Position numbers and translations under genes: made by a program. This document shows positions 1 through 8,039 of a DNA stretch of 64,000 nucleotides, in pieces. The stretch's first letter is position 1. Each line of letters starts with the position of its first letter. The notes under the pieces are model-generated. The model was not told the DNA's origin. It made no database searches and was given only the letters and a program-made list of their open reading frames with translations. The stretch comes from DAOUJW01 sp034421015 (GTDB lineage Bacteria; Chloroflexota; Dehalococcoidia; Lucifugimonadales; UBA2985): the NCBI GenBank assembly GCA_034421015.1, contig DAOUKT010000003.1, positions 27,430-91,429 of the forward strand. The letters run 5' to 3'.

Positions 1-669
1 GATGCGCTGGCCCCGGCCGGACTCGTTTCGATACCGGAGCGCCGTGAGGCTGGCCATAGCCGCGTGCTGGGCCGCAAGCTGGTATCCCTGGGCCAGGGGC
101 GCAAGGACGGGCCTCATGTCCGGGTCTCCGTAGCCGTACATCAGCCCGCCAAGGGCCTGCACAATCAGCTCGCCGCCCGGATAGCCGCTGTAGGGGCCCC
201 ATAGCCCAAAGGGCGAGATGGTAGTGTAGATAAGGCCGGGGTTGATTTCCTTGAGGGCGTCGTAGCCCAGGCCCAACGAGTCCAGGTCCCAGGACGTCCC
301 GTCCTCCAGCAGGAAGTCGGCGGCGGCTGCCAGCGACCGGAAGCGTTCCCGGTCGGCGGGTTCATCCAGGTCCAGGACGATGCCGCGCTTGTTGAGGTTA
401 TACGTGAGGAAGGTGATGCTGCGCTCCGGGTCGGGGTTGCCGCCCGCGTAGGGCGCAAGACGCCTACCATCGTCGCCTGCCGGTGGCTCCACCCGGACGA
501 CGTCCGCGCCCAGGTCTGCCATCAGCCGGCCGCAGTACTGGGACCCGGGCCCCGTGAGGTCCAGGACCCGGAGGTGGGCCAGCGCTCCGCCCACGTCAGC
601 GTCGCATATATCGCAGGCCCTGGCGTCTACGGGTATGTCCTTTTCGCAGATTGTACAATGCTTGTTCAT
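1..669 (-). CDS. CaiB/BaiF (class III) CoA-transferase with N-terminal zinc ribbon, 3' part outside window
   Basis: Open frame from ATG 669 runs off the window edge, giving about 223 residues of a family III CoA-transferase (CoA moved between acyl groups, cytosolic). Family features are the opening LRVLDLTGPGSQYCGRLMAD, the GADVVRVEPP strand, LGLGYDALKEINPGLIY and GRGQRI. Residues 1-25 precede the usual family start and carry CTIC (5-8) and CDIC (19-22), a two-knuckle zinc ribbon in the same frame. At the position of the catalytic Asp (Asp169 of formyl-CoA transferase) the sequence reads QGYQLAAQ with no Asp, as in the 'A-type' proteins elsewhere in this window. Last of a minus-strand run after the hydrolase, cupin and deacetylase genes. 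The family is certain; the substrate is unknown. Confidence 0.9.
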   Translation of the reverse strand, partial: MNKHCTICEKDIPVDARACDICDADVGGALAHLRVLDLTGPGSQYCGRLMADLGADVVRVEPPAGDDGRRLAPYAGGNPDPERSITFLTYNLNKRGIVLDLDEPADRERFRSLAAAADFLLEDGTSWDLDSLGLGYDALKEINPGLIYTTISPFGLWGPYSGYPGGELIVQALGGLMYGYGDPDMRPVLAPLAQGYQLAAQHAAMASLTALRYRNESGRGQRI

Positions 670-722
670 AGGTCACAGGCCCTCTTCATCAAGGCTATGG
701 TCAGGGTTAATGGAAGCTGCCG

Positions 723-1463
723 TCACTCCTGCAAAGACGACAGGAACCCGTACAGGCGGCTGTTGAAGGTCTCAGGCTCCTCCCTGTGAACCTCGTGGCC
801 GACGCCCGGGAACAGGTCCAGCGCAGACCCCTGGATGGAGTCTCGGACCATAAGGGCGTGCTCGACTCCGCCCCACTCGTCCTCTTCTCCCTGGACTATC
901 AGGGTTGGGCAGCGGATCATATCCAGCCGGTTGCCAACGAGGTTGGCCTCGGTCTCGTAGATGCGCTCTGCACTGGCTACGTAGTCGTCCACCAGCCGCT
1001 CCCAGTAGGGCGAGCCGTGGCTGCGAGCCAGGGCGCGCTGAAGGCCGTCCGGGAGGCTGTCGGCTGGGGCCAGCTTGCGCGTCACCTCCATCGCCTTCTC
1101 GTCCAGGACCGCCTGCGCGCCAATGAGCGTCAGGGACCGAAGGTGATCGGGATAGTCCCCGGCGAGTATCATCGATACCACAGCGCCATCGCTGAACCCG
1201 CACAGGTTTACGGGAGGCAACTCCAGGTTCCGTATCAGGGCCGCAATGTCCTCCGCGTCCTTCTCGTAGAAGTTCTCGAAGGAGGGCCGCCGATCCGAGG
1301 CGCCGTAGCCCAGGAAGTCCGGGACTATCACCTGGTAGTCGGCGGCGAACTCGTTGATCTGGTGCCGGAAGTGGGCGCGGCCGGTCCCCAGCGCGCCATG
1401 AAGAAACACAAGCGGCGGGCCATCGCCCTGCACAATGCAGTGCAGACGGCCGTGCTTGGCCAT
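723..1463 (-). CDS. alpha/beta hydrolase
   Basis: About 246 residues, the usual size for an alpha/beta-hydrolase-fold esterase, lyase or haloperoxidase-like enzyme. The oxyanion strand VFLHGALGTG is followed by a nucleophile elbow GFSDG (Ser), an acidic residue in QGEEDEWGG and a C-terminal His in FPGVGHEVHREEP, so the triad looks complete. I chose ATG 1463 (purine-rich AGAGAGA upstream) over a TTG at 1499, because the family fold starts at once with HGRLHCIVQGDGPP. It lies between a cupin gene and a CoA-transferase gene on the same strand, which suggests a catabolic cluster. Substrate unknown. Confidence 0.88.
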   Translation of the reverse strand: MAKHGRLHCIVQGDGPPLVFLHGALGTGRAHFRHQINEFAADYQVIVPDFLGYGASDRRPSFENFYEKDAEDIAALIRNLELPPVNLCGFSDGAVVSMILAGDYPDHLRSLTLIGAQAVLDEKAMEVTRKLAPADSLPDGLQRALARSHGSPYWERLVDDYVASAERIYETEANLVGNRLDMIRCPTLIVQGEEDEWGGVEHALMVRDSIQGSALDLFPGVGHEVHREEPETFNSRLYGFLSSLQE

Positions 1464-1546
1464 CACGTCTATCTCTCTTGGCTCTTGACCTGAAGTCAAT
1501 TGACACCTCCACGTCTGGGTGTCCCGGGAATCGCGGCGTAGTTGGC

Positions 1547-1942
1547 CTAGCCGCCCTCCCGGGGGTCCGGAACGTTTACCACCAGGAACTCCGTGGAGTT
1601 TCTGGCTACTATCAGCTCCGCCTGTTCCGTCTCGCTGAGGTTCTCCTCCACGTGGATGGTCTCAGGCGGCACGTACAGGAAGTCACCCGCCTCCGCTATG
1701 AGCGACTTTTGCAGCTTCTCGCCGAAGAGGAACTTCAGCCTGCCCTTGACCACGTAGATGCCGGACTCGGCGGTGCCGTGGTGATGCGCTCCGCCCGCGC
1801 CCGGCGGCGCAGAAACGAAGCCGATCCACAGTCCCTTGCTGCCGCACTGCTCCTCGGCCACGCCGGCCTGTCGCACCATGCCCGGCGTTTGCGCAGTGTT
1901 GAGGCCCCGTTGATCGGGCTTGACCAGCACTATGTCTTCCAT
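1547..1942 (-). CDS. cupin-domain protein
   Basis: A 131-residue single cupin barrel. Motif 1 is recognisable as GGAHHHGTAESGIYVVKG, with the metal-binding His cluster and Glu, and motif 2 as AGDFLYVPPETIHVEEN, with its His. Such small cupins bind a metal and act as dioxygenases, isomerases or regulators. A strong ribosome site (AAGGAGG) precedes ATG 1942. It lies between the LmbE-type deacetylase and the hydrolase on the same strand, with an inverted repeat in the upstream gap. No more precise function can be read from the sequence. Confidence 0.85.
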   Translation of the reverse strand: MEDIVLVKPDQRGLNTAQTPGMVRQAGVAEEQCGSKGLWIGFVSAPPGAGGAHHHGTAESGIYVVKGRLKFLFGEKLQKSLIAEAGDFLYVPPETIHVEENLSETEQAELIVARNSTEFLVVNVPDPREGG

Positions 1943-1961
1943 TGTCCTCCTTACCCGTTCT

Positions 1962-2047
1962 CGTCATTCCCGCCTCCAAGCGGGAATCTAGTGGTTGTAC
2001 TTCACCGCCGACAGGCGCCTTAGATTCCTGCTTTCGCAGGAATGACG
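1962..2047. repeat. inverted repeat, TCATTCCCGC family
   Basis: Left arm 1962-1990 (starts CGTCATTCCCGC) and right arm 2021-2047 (ends CAGGAATGACG) are near-perfect inverted copies. Each arm is itself a small hairpin (CCCGC...GCGGG and CCTGC...GCAGG). The same element occurs at about 43844-43919 and 63936-64000, so it is a dispersed REP/MITE-like repeat. Here it sits between the cupin and LmbE genes. Confidence 0.85.
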
Positions 2048-2096
2048 GATGGGCGCTGGTTTCCGTTTCGTGCCTTTCGTGTCTGTTTTCGCTCTC

Positions 2097-2807
2097 TTAG
2101 TCCAGTTTGAAGTAGCGGAAGGCCTCGGCGTACTTCATGCCCTGGGCCTTGCCGTTCTCCTCCCGCCACATGCGCATATACCGCTCGGCGTCCTCCGGCG
2201 TTACCTGGCTCTCGTGCCTCTTGAGCGCCTCAATTGCTGTGTCAATGGAGTCCGTGACGTCGATCCACCTGGTGGCGTTCTCGCTCCGGTCGATCACGAG
2301 CACTTCTCGCACCTTGTGAGGCTCCAGACCCTCCGCCAGCAGCTCAGGGAAAGTGAGCCTGTCCCGCGCCGCCGGAAAGACCGCCGACAGCGCGGCTTCA
2401 CCCGCCGCAAAGTGGTCCGGGTGTCCTATGTACTGCACGCTGTCCAGCGTGCGAAAGGGGCCGGTTGTTATGAGTATCTCCGGCTTGAACTTCCGAATCT
2501 GCCGGACGATGTCCCGCCGCAGCTCAAGCGTCGGTTGGAGCATTGCGTCCTCGTAGCCAAGGAAGACGACCTCTTTCAGTCCAAGCACCTCGCCCGCTGC
2601 TATCTGCTCGTCCCGGCGGATTTGGGCCAGGCGCTCGGAGGTCATCTCCGGGTCGTCGCTGCCCTTGCTGCCGTCGGTGCACACGACGTAGACCACCTCC
2701 ATGCCCTGCTTGCACCAGAGGGCAACCGTGCCTGAGCACGACCAATCGGCGTCGTCGGCATGGGCGAAGACCACCATGCCCCTTTCCGGCGTCTTATCCT
2801 CGGTCAT
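2097..2807 (-). CDS. PIG-L/LmbE family deacetylase
   Basis: 236 residues. Zinc-dependent N-deacetylase family (LmbE, MshB, BshB types) acting on N-acetylated sugars or related amides. The N-terminal metal motif appears as VVFAHADDAD, a variant of the usual AHPDDE, and the second His motif as GHPDH near residue 135. The YVVCTDGSKGSDDP stretch matches the family loop. GGAGG lies upstream of ATG 2807. It heads the run LmbE-cupin-hydrolase-CoA-transferase. The change of the canonical Pro-Asp-Asp-Glu to Ala-Asp-Asp-Asp is worth noting but keeps acidic ligands. Confidence 0.88.
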   Translation of the reverse strand: MTEDKTPERGMVVFAHADDADWSCSGTVALWCKQGMEVVYVVCTDGSKGSDDPEMTSERLAQIRRDEQIAAGEVLGLKEVVFLGYEDAMLQPTLELRRDIVRQIRKFKPEILITTGPFRTLDSVQYIGHPDHFAAGEAALSAVFPAARDRLTFPELLAEGLEPHKVREVLVIDRSENATRWIDVTDSIDTAIEALKRHESQVTPEDAERYMRMWREENGKAQGMKYAEAFRYFKLD

Positions 2808-3007
2808 AGGCTATGCACCTCCGCAGCCTCACGCAGGAGGCGGTTTCTGCTGGGGCCCGTAATCGACTTGCCTGAGTCGGCCCTATATCTAAAGGCTTGA
2901 GCAGGATGTATGATGGAGACGGCAGCCTTCAGGAAGGGGCGCGAGCAAAGGTACGCTGGTCGATCTGACCCTTGGAAATAATACATTGAAAACACAGAGC
3001 AGGCAAC

Positions 3008-4276
3008 TTGAGCGCTGAGAGCCGCGGCCAGGACGCGCCGCCCACCTCAGAGGCCCGGAACCAGCCCTCCAGCCAGCGCCAGCCCCGGTACTCCTGGGTT
3101 GTCATGGGGCAGCTGTGGGGCATGGACCTGATGAACGTCATAGTGTTCGCGTCCATCGGGGTGTTGCTGCCATACTGGCAGGAGGACCTGGGTGTTACTC
3201 CCCTTCAGGCGGGCATTCTGGGAGCGGCGGGGTTTCTCGGATTCGGGGTCATGGCGCTCCCGGCGAGCATCTGGCTCACCCGGTACAATCCCCGCCTGGT
3301 GACCCTGGTCGCCGCCCTCCTCATGGCCGCCACGGCCCTGGGACAGGCCCTGGCCCCCTCAGTCCTGGTCCTCATAGTAACCCGGTTCTTCTTTGTGCTC
3401 GTTTCAGTGTGCCGCATCCAGATGCAGGTAATCTTCATCCAGCAGTGGTTCCAGCCCAGGCTGTACGCTATGATAAACAGCTTGGACTTCACCAACCGGT
3501 CCCTGGGCCAGACCATTGGCCTCGCCGCGATGCCGCCGCTGATAGGCCTGCTGGGAAGCTGGCGCAACTCCTATATCGGCGTAGCCATTATGCTGGCTGT
3601 GCTCTCCGTCGTCTGGGTAATCTTCGGCAGGGAGCGGCGGCGCACTCAGCAGGAGGGTGGCCCCCCGCCCCAGGTGGGCAACCCGGCAGGCGTCCTCCGG
3701 CGTCACAAGGTGCTGTGGGTTGTGGCGGGTTGCCAGATAGGGGCGGCCGTGTGCTTCGCCTCCTTCCTCACCTTCTACCCCTCCTACGCCATCGACTCCA
3801 TGGGAATCTCCAGGACTGTCGCCGGCTTCACAATGGGTCTGTTCTCCATGGGAGCGATGGTCGGGTCGCTGGCGGCCGGCCCTCTTTCGCAGATGACGGG
3901 GCGCAGAAAACCGTTCATCTGGGCGCCGGGCCTCATCCTGCCGTTGTGCTACATCGCGCTCCTGCAGGTTGACACCGTCACCTTTGCCATGGCGCTGCTG
4001 TTCGTGGCCGGCATCTGCGCTATGGCGGTGCCGCCCGTGATAGCCACGGTCCCCCTGGACATGCAGCTGCCTCCCAGGGAGGTGGCGGTGGCGATTGGCC
4101 TCACCCGCACCCTGTTCCCCTTCAGCGCGACCATAGGGCCATTGGTCGTTGGGGCGATTGCAGGCGTGACCGGCTCCCTGTTCATTGGCCTGCTGGTTGT
4201 CTCGCCGATGGCCATTACGCTGTTCATTGGGGGCAAGCTCATGCCGGAGACCGGGCCAAAGGGGAATCGGGAGTAA
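3008..4276 (+). CDS. major facilitator superfamily transporter
   Basis: 422 residues with about twelve hydrophobic segments split by a central hydrophilic loop (near residues 200-230, GRERRRTQQEGG). This is the standard MFS layout for a secondary transporter in the inner membrane. The N-terminal RYSWVVMGQLWG and the following LLPYWQEDLGVTPLQAG resemble the nitrate/oxalate/cyanate-like branch, but no substrate can be assigned. The frame opens with TTG at 3008; the first ATG (near 3104) would cut into the first membrane segment, so a non-ATG start is likely. Divergent from the LmbE run. Confidence 0.88.
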   Translation: MSAESRGQDAPPTSEARNQPSSQRQPRYSWVVMGQLWGMDLMNVIVFASIGVLLPYWQEDLGVTPLQAGILGAAGFLGFGVMALPASIWLTRYNPRLVTLVAALLMAATALGQALAPSVLVLIVTRFFFVLVSVCRIQMQVIFIQQWFQPRLYAMINSLDFTNRSLGQTIGLAAMPPLIGLLGSWRNSYIGVAIMLAVLSVVWVIFGRERRRTQQEGGPPPQVGNPAGVLRRHKVLWVVAGCQIGAAVCFASFLTFYPSYAIDSMGISRTVAGFTMGLFSMGAMVGSLAAGPLSQMTGRRKPFIWAPGLILPLCYIALLQVDTVTFAMALLFVAGICAMAVPPVIATVPLDMQLPPREVAVAIGLTRTLFPFSATIGPLVVGAIAGVTGSLFIGLLVVSPMAITLFIGGKLMPETGPKGNRE

Positions 4277-4540
4277 CGGCCCAATCTCGGACTTGCCGTT
4301 GCTGTGCCACCAAATCCCTCTAAGGTAGGGAGGTGGACACAGCCTCTAATAGGTTTTGCCCTTTGAGTGTGGTTTCGGTAGAATTGAGTCGTAACCTCGG
4401 CCAGTAAAGTAAGATTCGCTGGTAGGTGCGAGCCCCGCCGTGGAACATTGGACGGGTTTCGGAGCGATTGTAAAAATCCGTTGACAACCCGCGCCCGGGG
4501 TGTAAGGATTAAAGTGGCAATCCCGCGCTGGAGGGTTAAG

Positions 4541-4903
4541 GTGGTTAGCGGACAGCCATATCGGGAGCAGAGTCGAGTGTTCTTGGAACAGGCGAGCATT
4601 GAGCTTGCAAATGGAGACTTGTATCAAGCATCCGAAAAGGGTTGGGGTGCGGCTGCTCAGATAGTCAAAGCTGTGGCGAGTCAGCGTGGCTGGGAACACA
4701 ATATCCATTCAGATCTCTTTAGCGTCGTGGACCGGCTAGTCAAGGAGACCGGCAATGACGACCTACGAACCGAATTCGGCCTTGCGAATCAGTTGCATAA
4801 GAATTTCTACGAGGGGACGCGTCTCTATGACACCATCCTCCACCATCTTTTTCATACAGCTAGGTTTGTAGACCTAGTAGAGGACTTGCTGAAGAAGGAA
4901 TGA
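4541..4903 (+). CDS. PaREP1/HEPN-like protein
   Basis: About 120 residues starting at GTG 4541, with GGAGG at 4530-4534. An upstream ATG at 4448 is in frame but has no ribosome site, and the shorter form matches the 119-residue paralogue at 32187-32546. Both share ASEKGWGAAAQ, VKAVA, RGW.HN.H and LHKNFYE. This is the helical PaREP1-like (HEPN superfamily) pattern often found in toxin-antitoxin or nucleotidyltransferase-linked pairs. Followed five bases later by a small unknown gene, so the two are probably co-transcribed. RNase activity is not shown by the sequence. Confidence 0.75.
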   Translation: MVSGQPYREQSRVFLEQASIELANGDLYQASEKGWGAAAQIVKAVASQRGWEHNIHSDLFSVVDRLVKETGNDDLRTEFGLANQLHKNFYEGTRLYDTILHHLFHTARFVDLVEDLLKKE

Positions 4904-4907
4904 GAAG

Positions 4908-5189
4908 ATGCAGTTTGTAAGAGACAGCAAAATCTACGACACAGAGAAATCGAAACATATACACAGCGCTCCGACGTCTACGCCCTTAGTCGGTATCCCC
5001 GCCACCCGCACAAATAGCCTTTACCGAAGCGCTAAGGGGCAGTATTTTAGTGTTGTCATAGATACCTTTAGCCAGCAGGCGGTGGAGTTTATATTGCTGA
5101 CTACCGAAGGGGTGACGGCATGGCTTGAAGAATTCAACGCTCCTCCGGCGGCTTACAAAGAAGTTGGTATCCCACTTGAGGAAGGATGA
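4908..5189 (+). CDS. small hypothetical protein, partner of the HEPN-like gene
   Basis: 93 residues, starting right after the HEPN-like gene (AGAAGATG at the junction). The pattern VRDSKIYDTEKSKHIH, then LYRSAKGQYFSVVID and a Glu-rich C-terminus, resembles small mobile-element proteins with a 'Y-DTE' start followed by a 'LYR..KG.YF' strand. Base composition is more AT-rich than its neighbours, which suggests acquisition. Its place in a two-gene unit makes an antitoxin-like role possible. I do not recognise a defined family. Confidence 0.55.
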   Translation: MQFVRDSKIYDTEKSKHIHSAPTSTPLVGIPATRTNSLYRSAKGQYFSVVIDTFSQQAVEFILLTTEGVTAWLEEFNAPPAAYKEVGIPLEEG

Positions 5190-5380
5190 CGTCTGAGCTT
5201 CGTTAGCTCCTTGTTGTACCGAACGTTGGCTCAGAGCTGCTGGTCACAACCCTCCCGTTTCGTATGTACTGAACCAGTACGCGCGCTTGCCATTTGACCC
5301 CGAAATTTGCATAATAGCCCTCGTATGCCGCCTGACCCTTGTCCGGCGGCGCAAATCCCGGATGTAGAGGTCCTGCAGCA

Positions 5381-6031
5381 GTGTACATAGACATGCACGT
5401 CCACTCCAAGCAGTCCGATGACGCCGGAGGCACGGTTGAAGGCTACCTGAAGTGGATAAACGTCATCCGCAGGAAGGGCTACCAGGTGGACGGCATTGTT
5501 CTGACGGAGCACAGGGGCTTCGACTTTGAAATCGACTACTCCGGCCTCGCCGAGCAGTACGGCGTGGTGGTTATGAAGGGGGCGGAGATTGAGACGAACC
5601 TGGGCCACGTGCTGACCTACGGCATAACCCGGGCCATGACCGAGGAGTTCGACTTCAAGAACATCACACTGCCCGCAAGCGAGGTGCTGAGGTGCGTTCG
5701 CAGGGAGAACGCCTACGCCATCGCAGCGCACCCCGGCCGTCCCCGCATTGGGCTGTGGCAGCACATCCAGAATGGGGCCTCGCCGGCCGGCTTCGAGACC
5801 ATTGAGCTGCTGAACGGCGGGAGCAGCGCCGAGGAGAATGGCCTCGCAAAGCAGCTTGCCGACACCTACGGCTTCCAATGCGTCGGTGGCAGTGACTCCC
5901 ACTACGTCAGCACCATTGGCCGTTGCATCACCCGCTTCAAGCGTCCCGTGACCTGCATTGAGGAGCTGGTGGAGGAGCTTCATACGGGGGACTTTGAGCC
6001 GGCGCTGCTTGAGGATACAAAGGCGTCATAG
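5381..6031 (+). CDS. PHP-domain metal-dependent hydrolase
   Basis: About 216 residues. The polymerase-and-histidinol-phosphatase (PHP) fold opens with YIDMHVHSKQSDD (first metal His pair) right after GTG 5381. It continues with GIVLTEHRGFDFE, KGAEIET, AIAAHPGRP and a closing GGSDSHYVSTIG. All the usual metal ligands (His, Asp, Glu) are present, so it is probably an active phosphoesterase. An upstream ATG at 5339 would add 14 unlike residues, whereas GTG has AGAGG ahead of it. It stands before the MaoC genes; a functional link is not evident. Confidence 0.82.
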   Translation: MYIDMHVHSKQSDDAGGTVEGYLKWINVIRRKGYQVDGIVLTEHRGFDFEIDYSGLAEQYGVVVMKGAEIETNLGHVLTYGITRAMTEEFDFKNITLPASEVLRCVRRENAYAIAAHPGRPRIGLWQHIQNGASPAGFETIELLNGGSSAEENGLAKQLADTYGFQCVGGSDSHYVSTIGRCITRFKRPVTCIEELVEELHTGDFEPALLEDTKAS

Positions 6032-6083
6032 CGGCGACTGGGCCAGATCGCTACCGACCCATCTCTGCGCCAGGAGGTGACAC

Positions 6084-6554
6084 ATGGCGGAACAGAACCT
6101 TACGGACACCATCGACTTCGACAGGAGCGTCCTGGGCGTCGACTACGACGTGGGCACGTATGAGGTCACCAAGGAGAAGATCATTGGCTACGCCAGGGCG
6201 CTGGGCGAGTCCAACCCCCTCTACCTTGACGAGGAGGCGGCCAGGGCCGGGCCATACGGCGTCATCATCGCTCCGCCCCTCTTCTACAACATGATCAGCC
6301 TGCAGGCAGGCCCCGACCCCAAGGTGAACTTCGGCACGTCCGGCTTCGACGGCGGCCAGCACGTGGAGTTCTTTGAGCCCATCAAGGCCGGCGACACCAT
6401 CTCCGCCAAGACCCAGATCGCGGACGTGTACGCCAAGACGGGCCGCACCGGGACTATGGTGTTCACCGTCAGGCGCACCACCTTCACCAACCAGGAAGGG
6501 GAGAAGAACATTGTGATGGACCGCATCAACGTGAGAAGGGACCTGAGCCAATGA
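6084..6554 (+). CDS. MaoC-type dehydratase subunit A (first copy)
   Basis: 156 residues, a single hot-dog domain of the N-terminal MaoC/FAS1-dehydratase-like type, with ALGESNPLYLDEEAA and GVIIAPPLFY. In active (R)-hydratases the corresponding loop reads D..NP.H; here His is replaced by Tyr, which is typical of a structural or substrate-binding subunit. GGAGG precedes ATG 6084. The stop overlaps the start of the next gene by four bases (ATGA), so the two are translationally coupled and probably form a heterodimer. A closely similar copy lies at 7036. Likely role is hydration/dehydration of an acyl-CoA, substrate unknown. Confidence 0.85.
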   Translation: MAEQNLTDTIDFDRSVLGVDYDVGTYEVTKEKIIGYARALGESNPLYLDEEAARAGPYGVIIAPPLFYNMISLQAGPDPKVNFGTSGFDGGQHVEFFEPIKAGDTISAKTQIADVYAKTGRTGTMVFTVRRTTFTNQEGEKNIVMDRINVRRDLSQ

Positions 6555-6979
6555 GCCAGGTGTACTTCGAGGACGTGGAGCCGGGTTACGAGGTCGGCCC
6601 CGTGGTCAAGATGCCGACCCGGGAGCAGTTGGACGCATTCACAACGGTGTGGGGCTCGCAGACGGGCCGCTTCACCAGCGACGAGGCCGCCCAGAAAGAG
6701 GGGTTCTCCGGCGTCATCCTGCCGGGCAACATGAGCATGGCGCTCCTGGCCCAGGTCATCACCGAGTGGGCCGGGTCGGCCGGGAAGCTGAAGCGGCTGG
6801 AGTGCGACTTCCGGCGGTACGTGCAACCCGGCGACACACTAAACTGCATTGGCCTTGTCACTGATACGGAGACGGGGGACGACGAGAACCGGGTCATACT
6901 GGACGTGTACATAGAGAACCAGAAGGGGGAGAGGGCGCTGCAGGGGACGGCCCTGGTGCTGCTTCCCAACAGGCCATAG
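6551..6979 (+). CDS. MaoC-type dehydratase subunit B (first copy)
   Basis: 142 residues, a hot-dog domain with RFTSDEAAQKEGFSG, then ILPGNMSMALLAQ, ITEWAG and FRRYVQPGD. It overlaps subunit A by four bases. In HadB-like catalytic subunits the equivalent loop holds the Asp and His of D..NPIH; here it reads GSQTGRFT and I see neither residue in place. Paired A+B genes like this normally form the active dehydratase. The missing canonical dyad means activity on acyl-CoA is inferred only from the fold and operon. Second copy at 7506. Confidence 0.83.
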   Translation: MSQVYFEDVEPGYEVGPVVKMPTREQLDAFTTVWGSQTGRFTSDEAAQKEGFSGVILPGNMSMALLAQVITEWAGSAGKLKRLECDFRRYVQPGDTLNCIGLVTDTETGDDENRVILDVYIENQKGERALQGTALVLLPNRP

Positions 6980-7035
6980 GGGGCAAGACCCCTTCTTGAT
7001 ACGGCAAAAATAGACCAAACAGAGGAGGAGGACAC

Positions 7036-7509
7036 ATGCCGGACGCAGAAGACATCATGGCAAACCTGGACTACAACCGGGACGTAGTCGGAGTTGACTA
7101 CGACGTTGGGACCCACGAGGTTACCGAAGAGCAGGTGGTCGGCTTCGCCAAGGCCATCGGCGAGACCAATCCCATGTACCTGGACAAGGAATTCGCCGCC
7201 AGAAGCCCCCACGGGACGCTCATTGCTCCGCCTGCCTACTACACCTCCATACGGCTGGAGTCCGCGCCGGACGCCGAGGTCAAGTTCGGCACCACCGGAT
7301 TCAACGCATCCCAGCACTGCGAGTTCTATGAGCCGATGAAGGTGGGCGACACCATATCGGCCAAGACCCAGGTCTCCCACGTCTACGCCAAGACCGGCCG
7401 GACCGGGACAATGGTGTTCACCGTGCGGCGCACCACCTACGCCAACCAGCATGGCCGCGACGTGATGATGGTGGAGAGCTCCATGGTGAGAAGGGACATG
7501 AACCAATGA
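7036..7509 (+). CDS. MaoC-type dehydratase subunit A (second copy)
   Basis: 157 residues, clearly paralogous to the gene at 6084 (shared D.DR.V.GVDYDVGT.EVT.E and HVYAKTGRTGTMVFTVRRTT). The loop reads GETNPMYLDKEF, again with Tyr in place of the catalytic His. A strong GAGGAGGAGG site supports ATG 7036 over the internal ATG at 7069. Its stop overlaps the next start by four bases, as in the first pair. The pair is a tandem duplication of the whole A-B unit rather than of one gene. Confidence 0.85.
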   Translation: MPDAEDIMANLDYNRDVVGVDYDVGTHEVTEEQVVGFAKAIGETNPMYLDKEFAARSPHGTLIAPPAYYTSIRLESAPDAEVKFGTTGFNASQHCEFYEPMKVGDTISAKTQVSHVYAKTGRTGTMVFTVRRTTYANQHGRDVMMVESSMVRRDMNQ

Positions 7510-7928
7510 GCCAGAGACACTACGGAGAAGTGGAGCTTGGAGACGAGCTCGGCCCCCTGGTGAAGGAGCCAACCCGGGAGCAGATCCGGGACTACGTGGG
7601 GCTGTCGGAGGTGCGGATGGGCCGGTTCACCAGCGAGGAGGCGGCCCAGAGCGAAGGGCTGCGAGGCATCATTGTGCCGGGCAACATGAGCATGTCCTTC
7701 CTGTCCCAACTGCTCACGGACTGGGCTGGTGTCGAGGGACAGCTCACGAAGCTTGAGGTCAACTTCCGCCGGATGGTGGAGCCGGGCGACAGGCTGGAGT
7801 GCAAGGCCGTGGTCACTGACATGCAGGAGATGGACGGGCGGAACGTGGTGACCCTGGACGCATTCATCGAGAACCAGAAGGGCGAGCGTCCCATCCAGGG
7901 CATAGCCGAGGTGGTGCTGCCAAGCTAG
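7506..7928 (+). CDS. MaoC-type dehydratase subunit B (second copy)
   Basis: 140 residues, paralogous to 6551-6979 (RFTSEEAAQ, IVPGNMSMSFL, DWAG, FRRMVEPGD, FIENQKGER). Again there is no D..NPIH dyad at the usual loop (LSEVRMGRFT). Coupled to the preceding subunit by an ATGA overlap. The two A-B units differ enough at the putative active-site loops to suggest different substrates or one inactive pair. Confidence 0.83.
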   Translation: MSQRHYGEVELGDELGPLVKEPTREQIRDYVGLSEVRMGRFTSEEAAQSEGLRGIIVPGNMSMSFLSQLLTDWAGVEGQLTKLEVNFRRMVEPGDRLECKAVVTDMQEMDGRNVVTLDAFIENQKGERPIQGIAEVVLPS

Positions 7929-8039
7929 GGGCAAATCAACTATGCTATAGAGCCTGGGGTCGAGCCTCTCAGCTCTGCTCCAGGCTCTGTGATTTTCCTG
8001 TCCGAACCAGGATGAACACTGAGGAGGAGTTTCCAAGCC

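Noticed and set aside
2021..2047. Terminator for the LmbE or cupin gene
   Set aside because: The hairpin belongs to a dispersed inverted repeat found at two other places and has no T-run.
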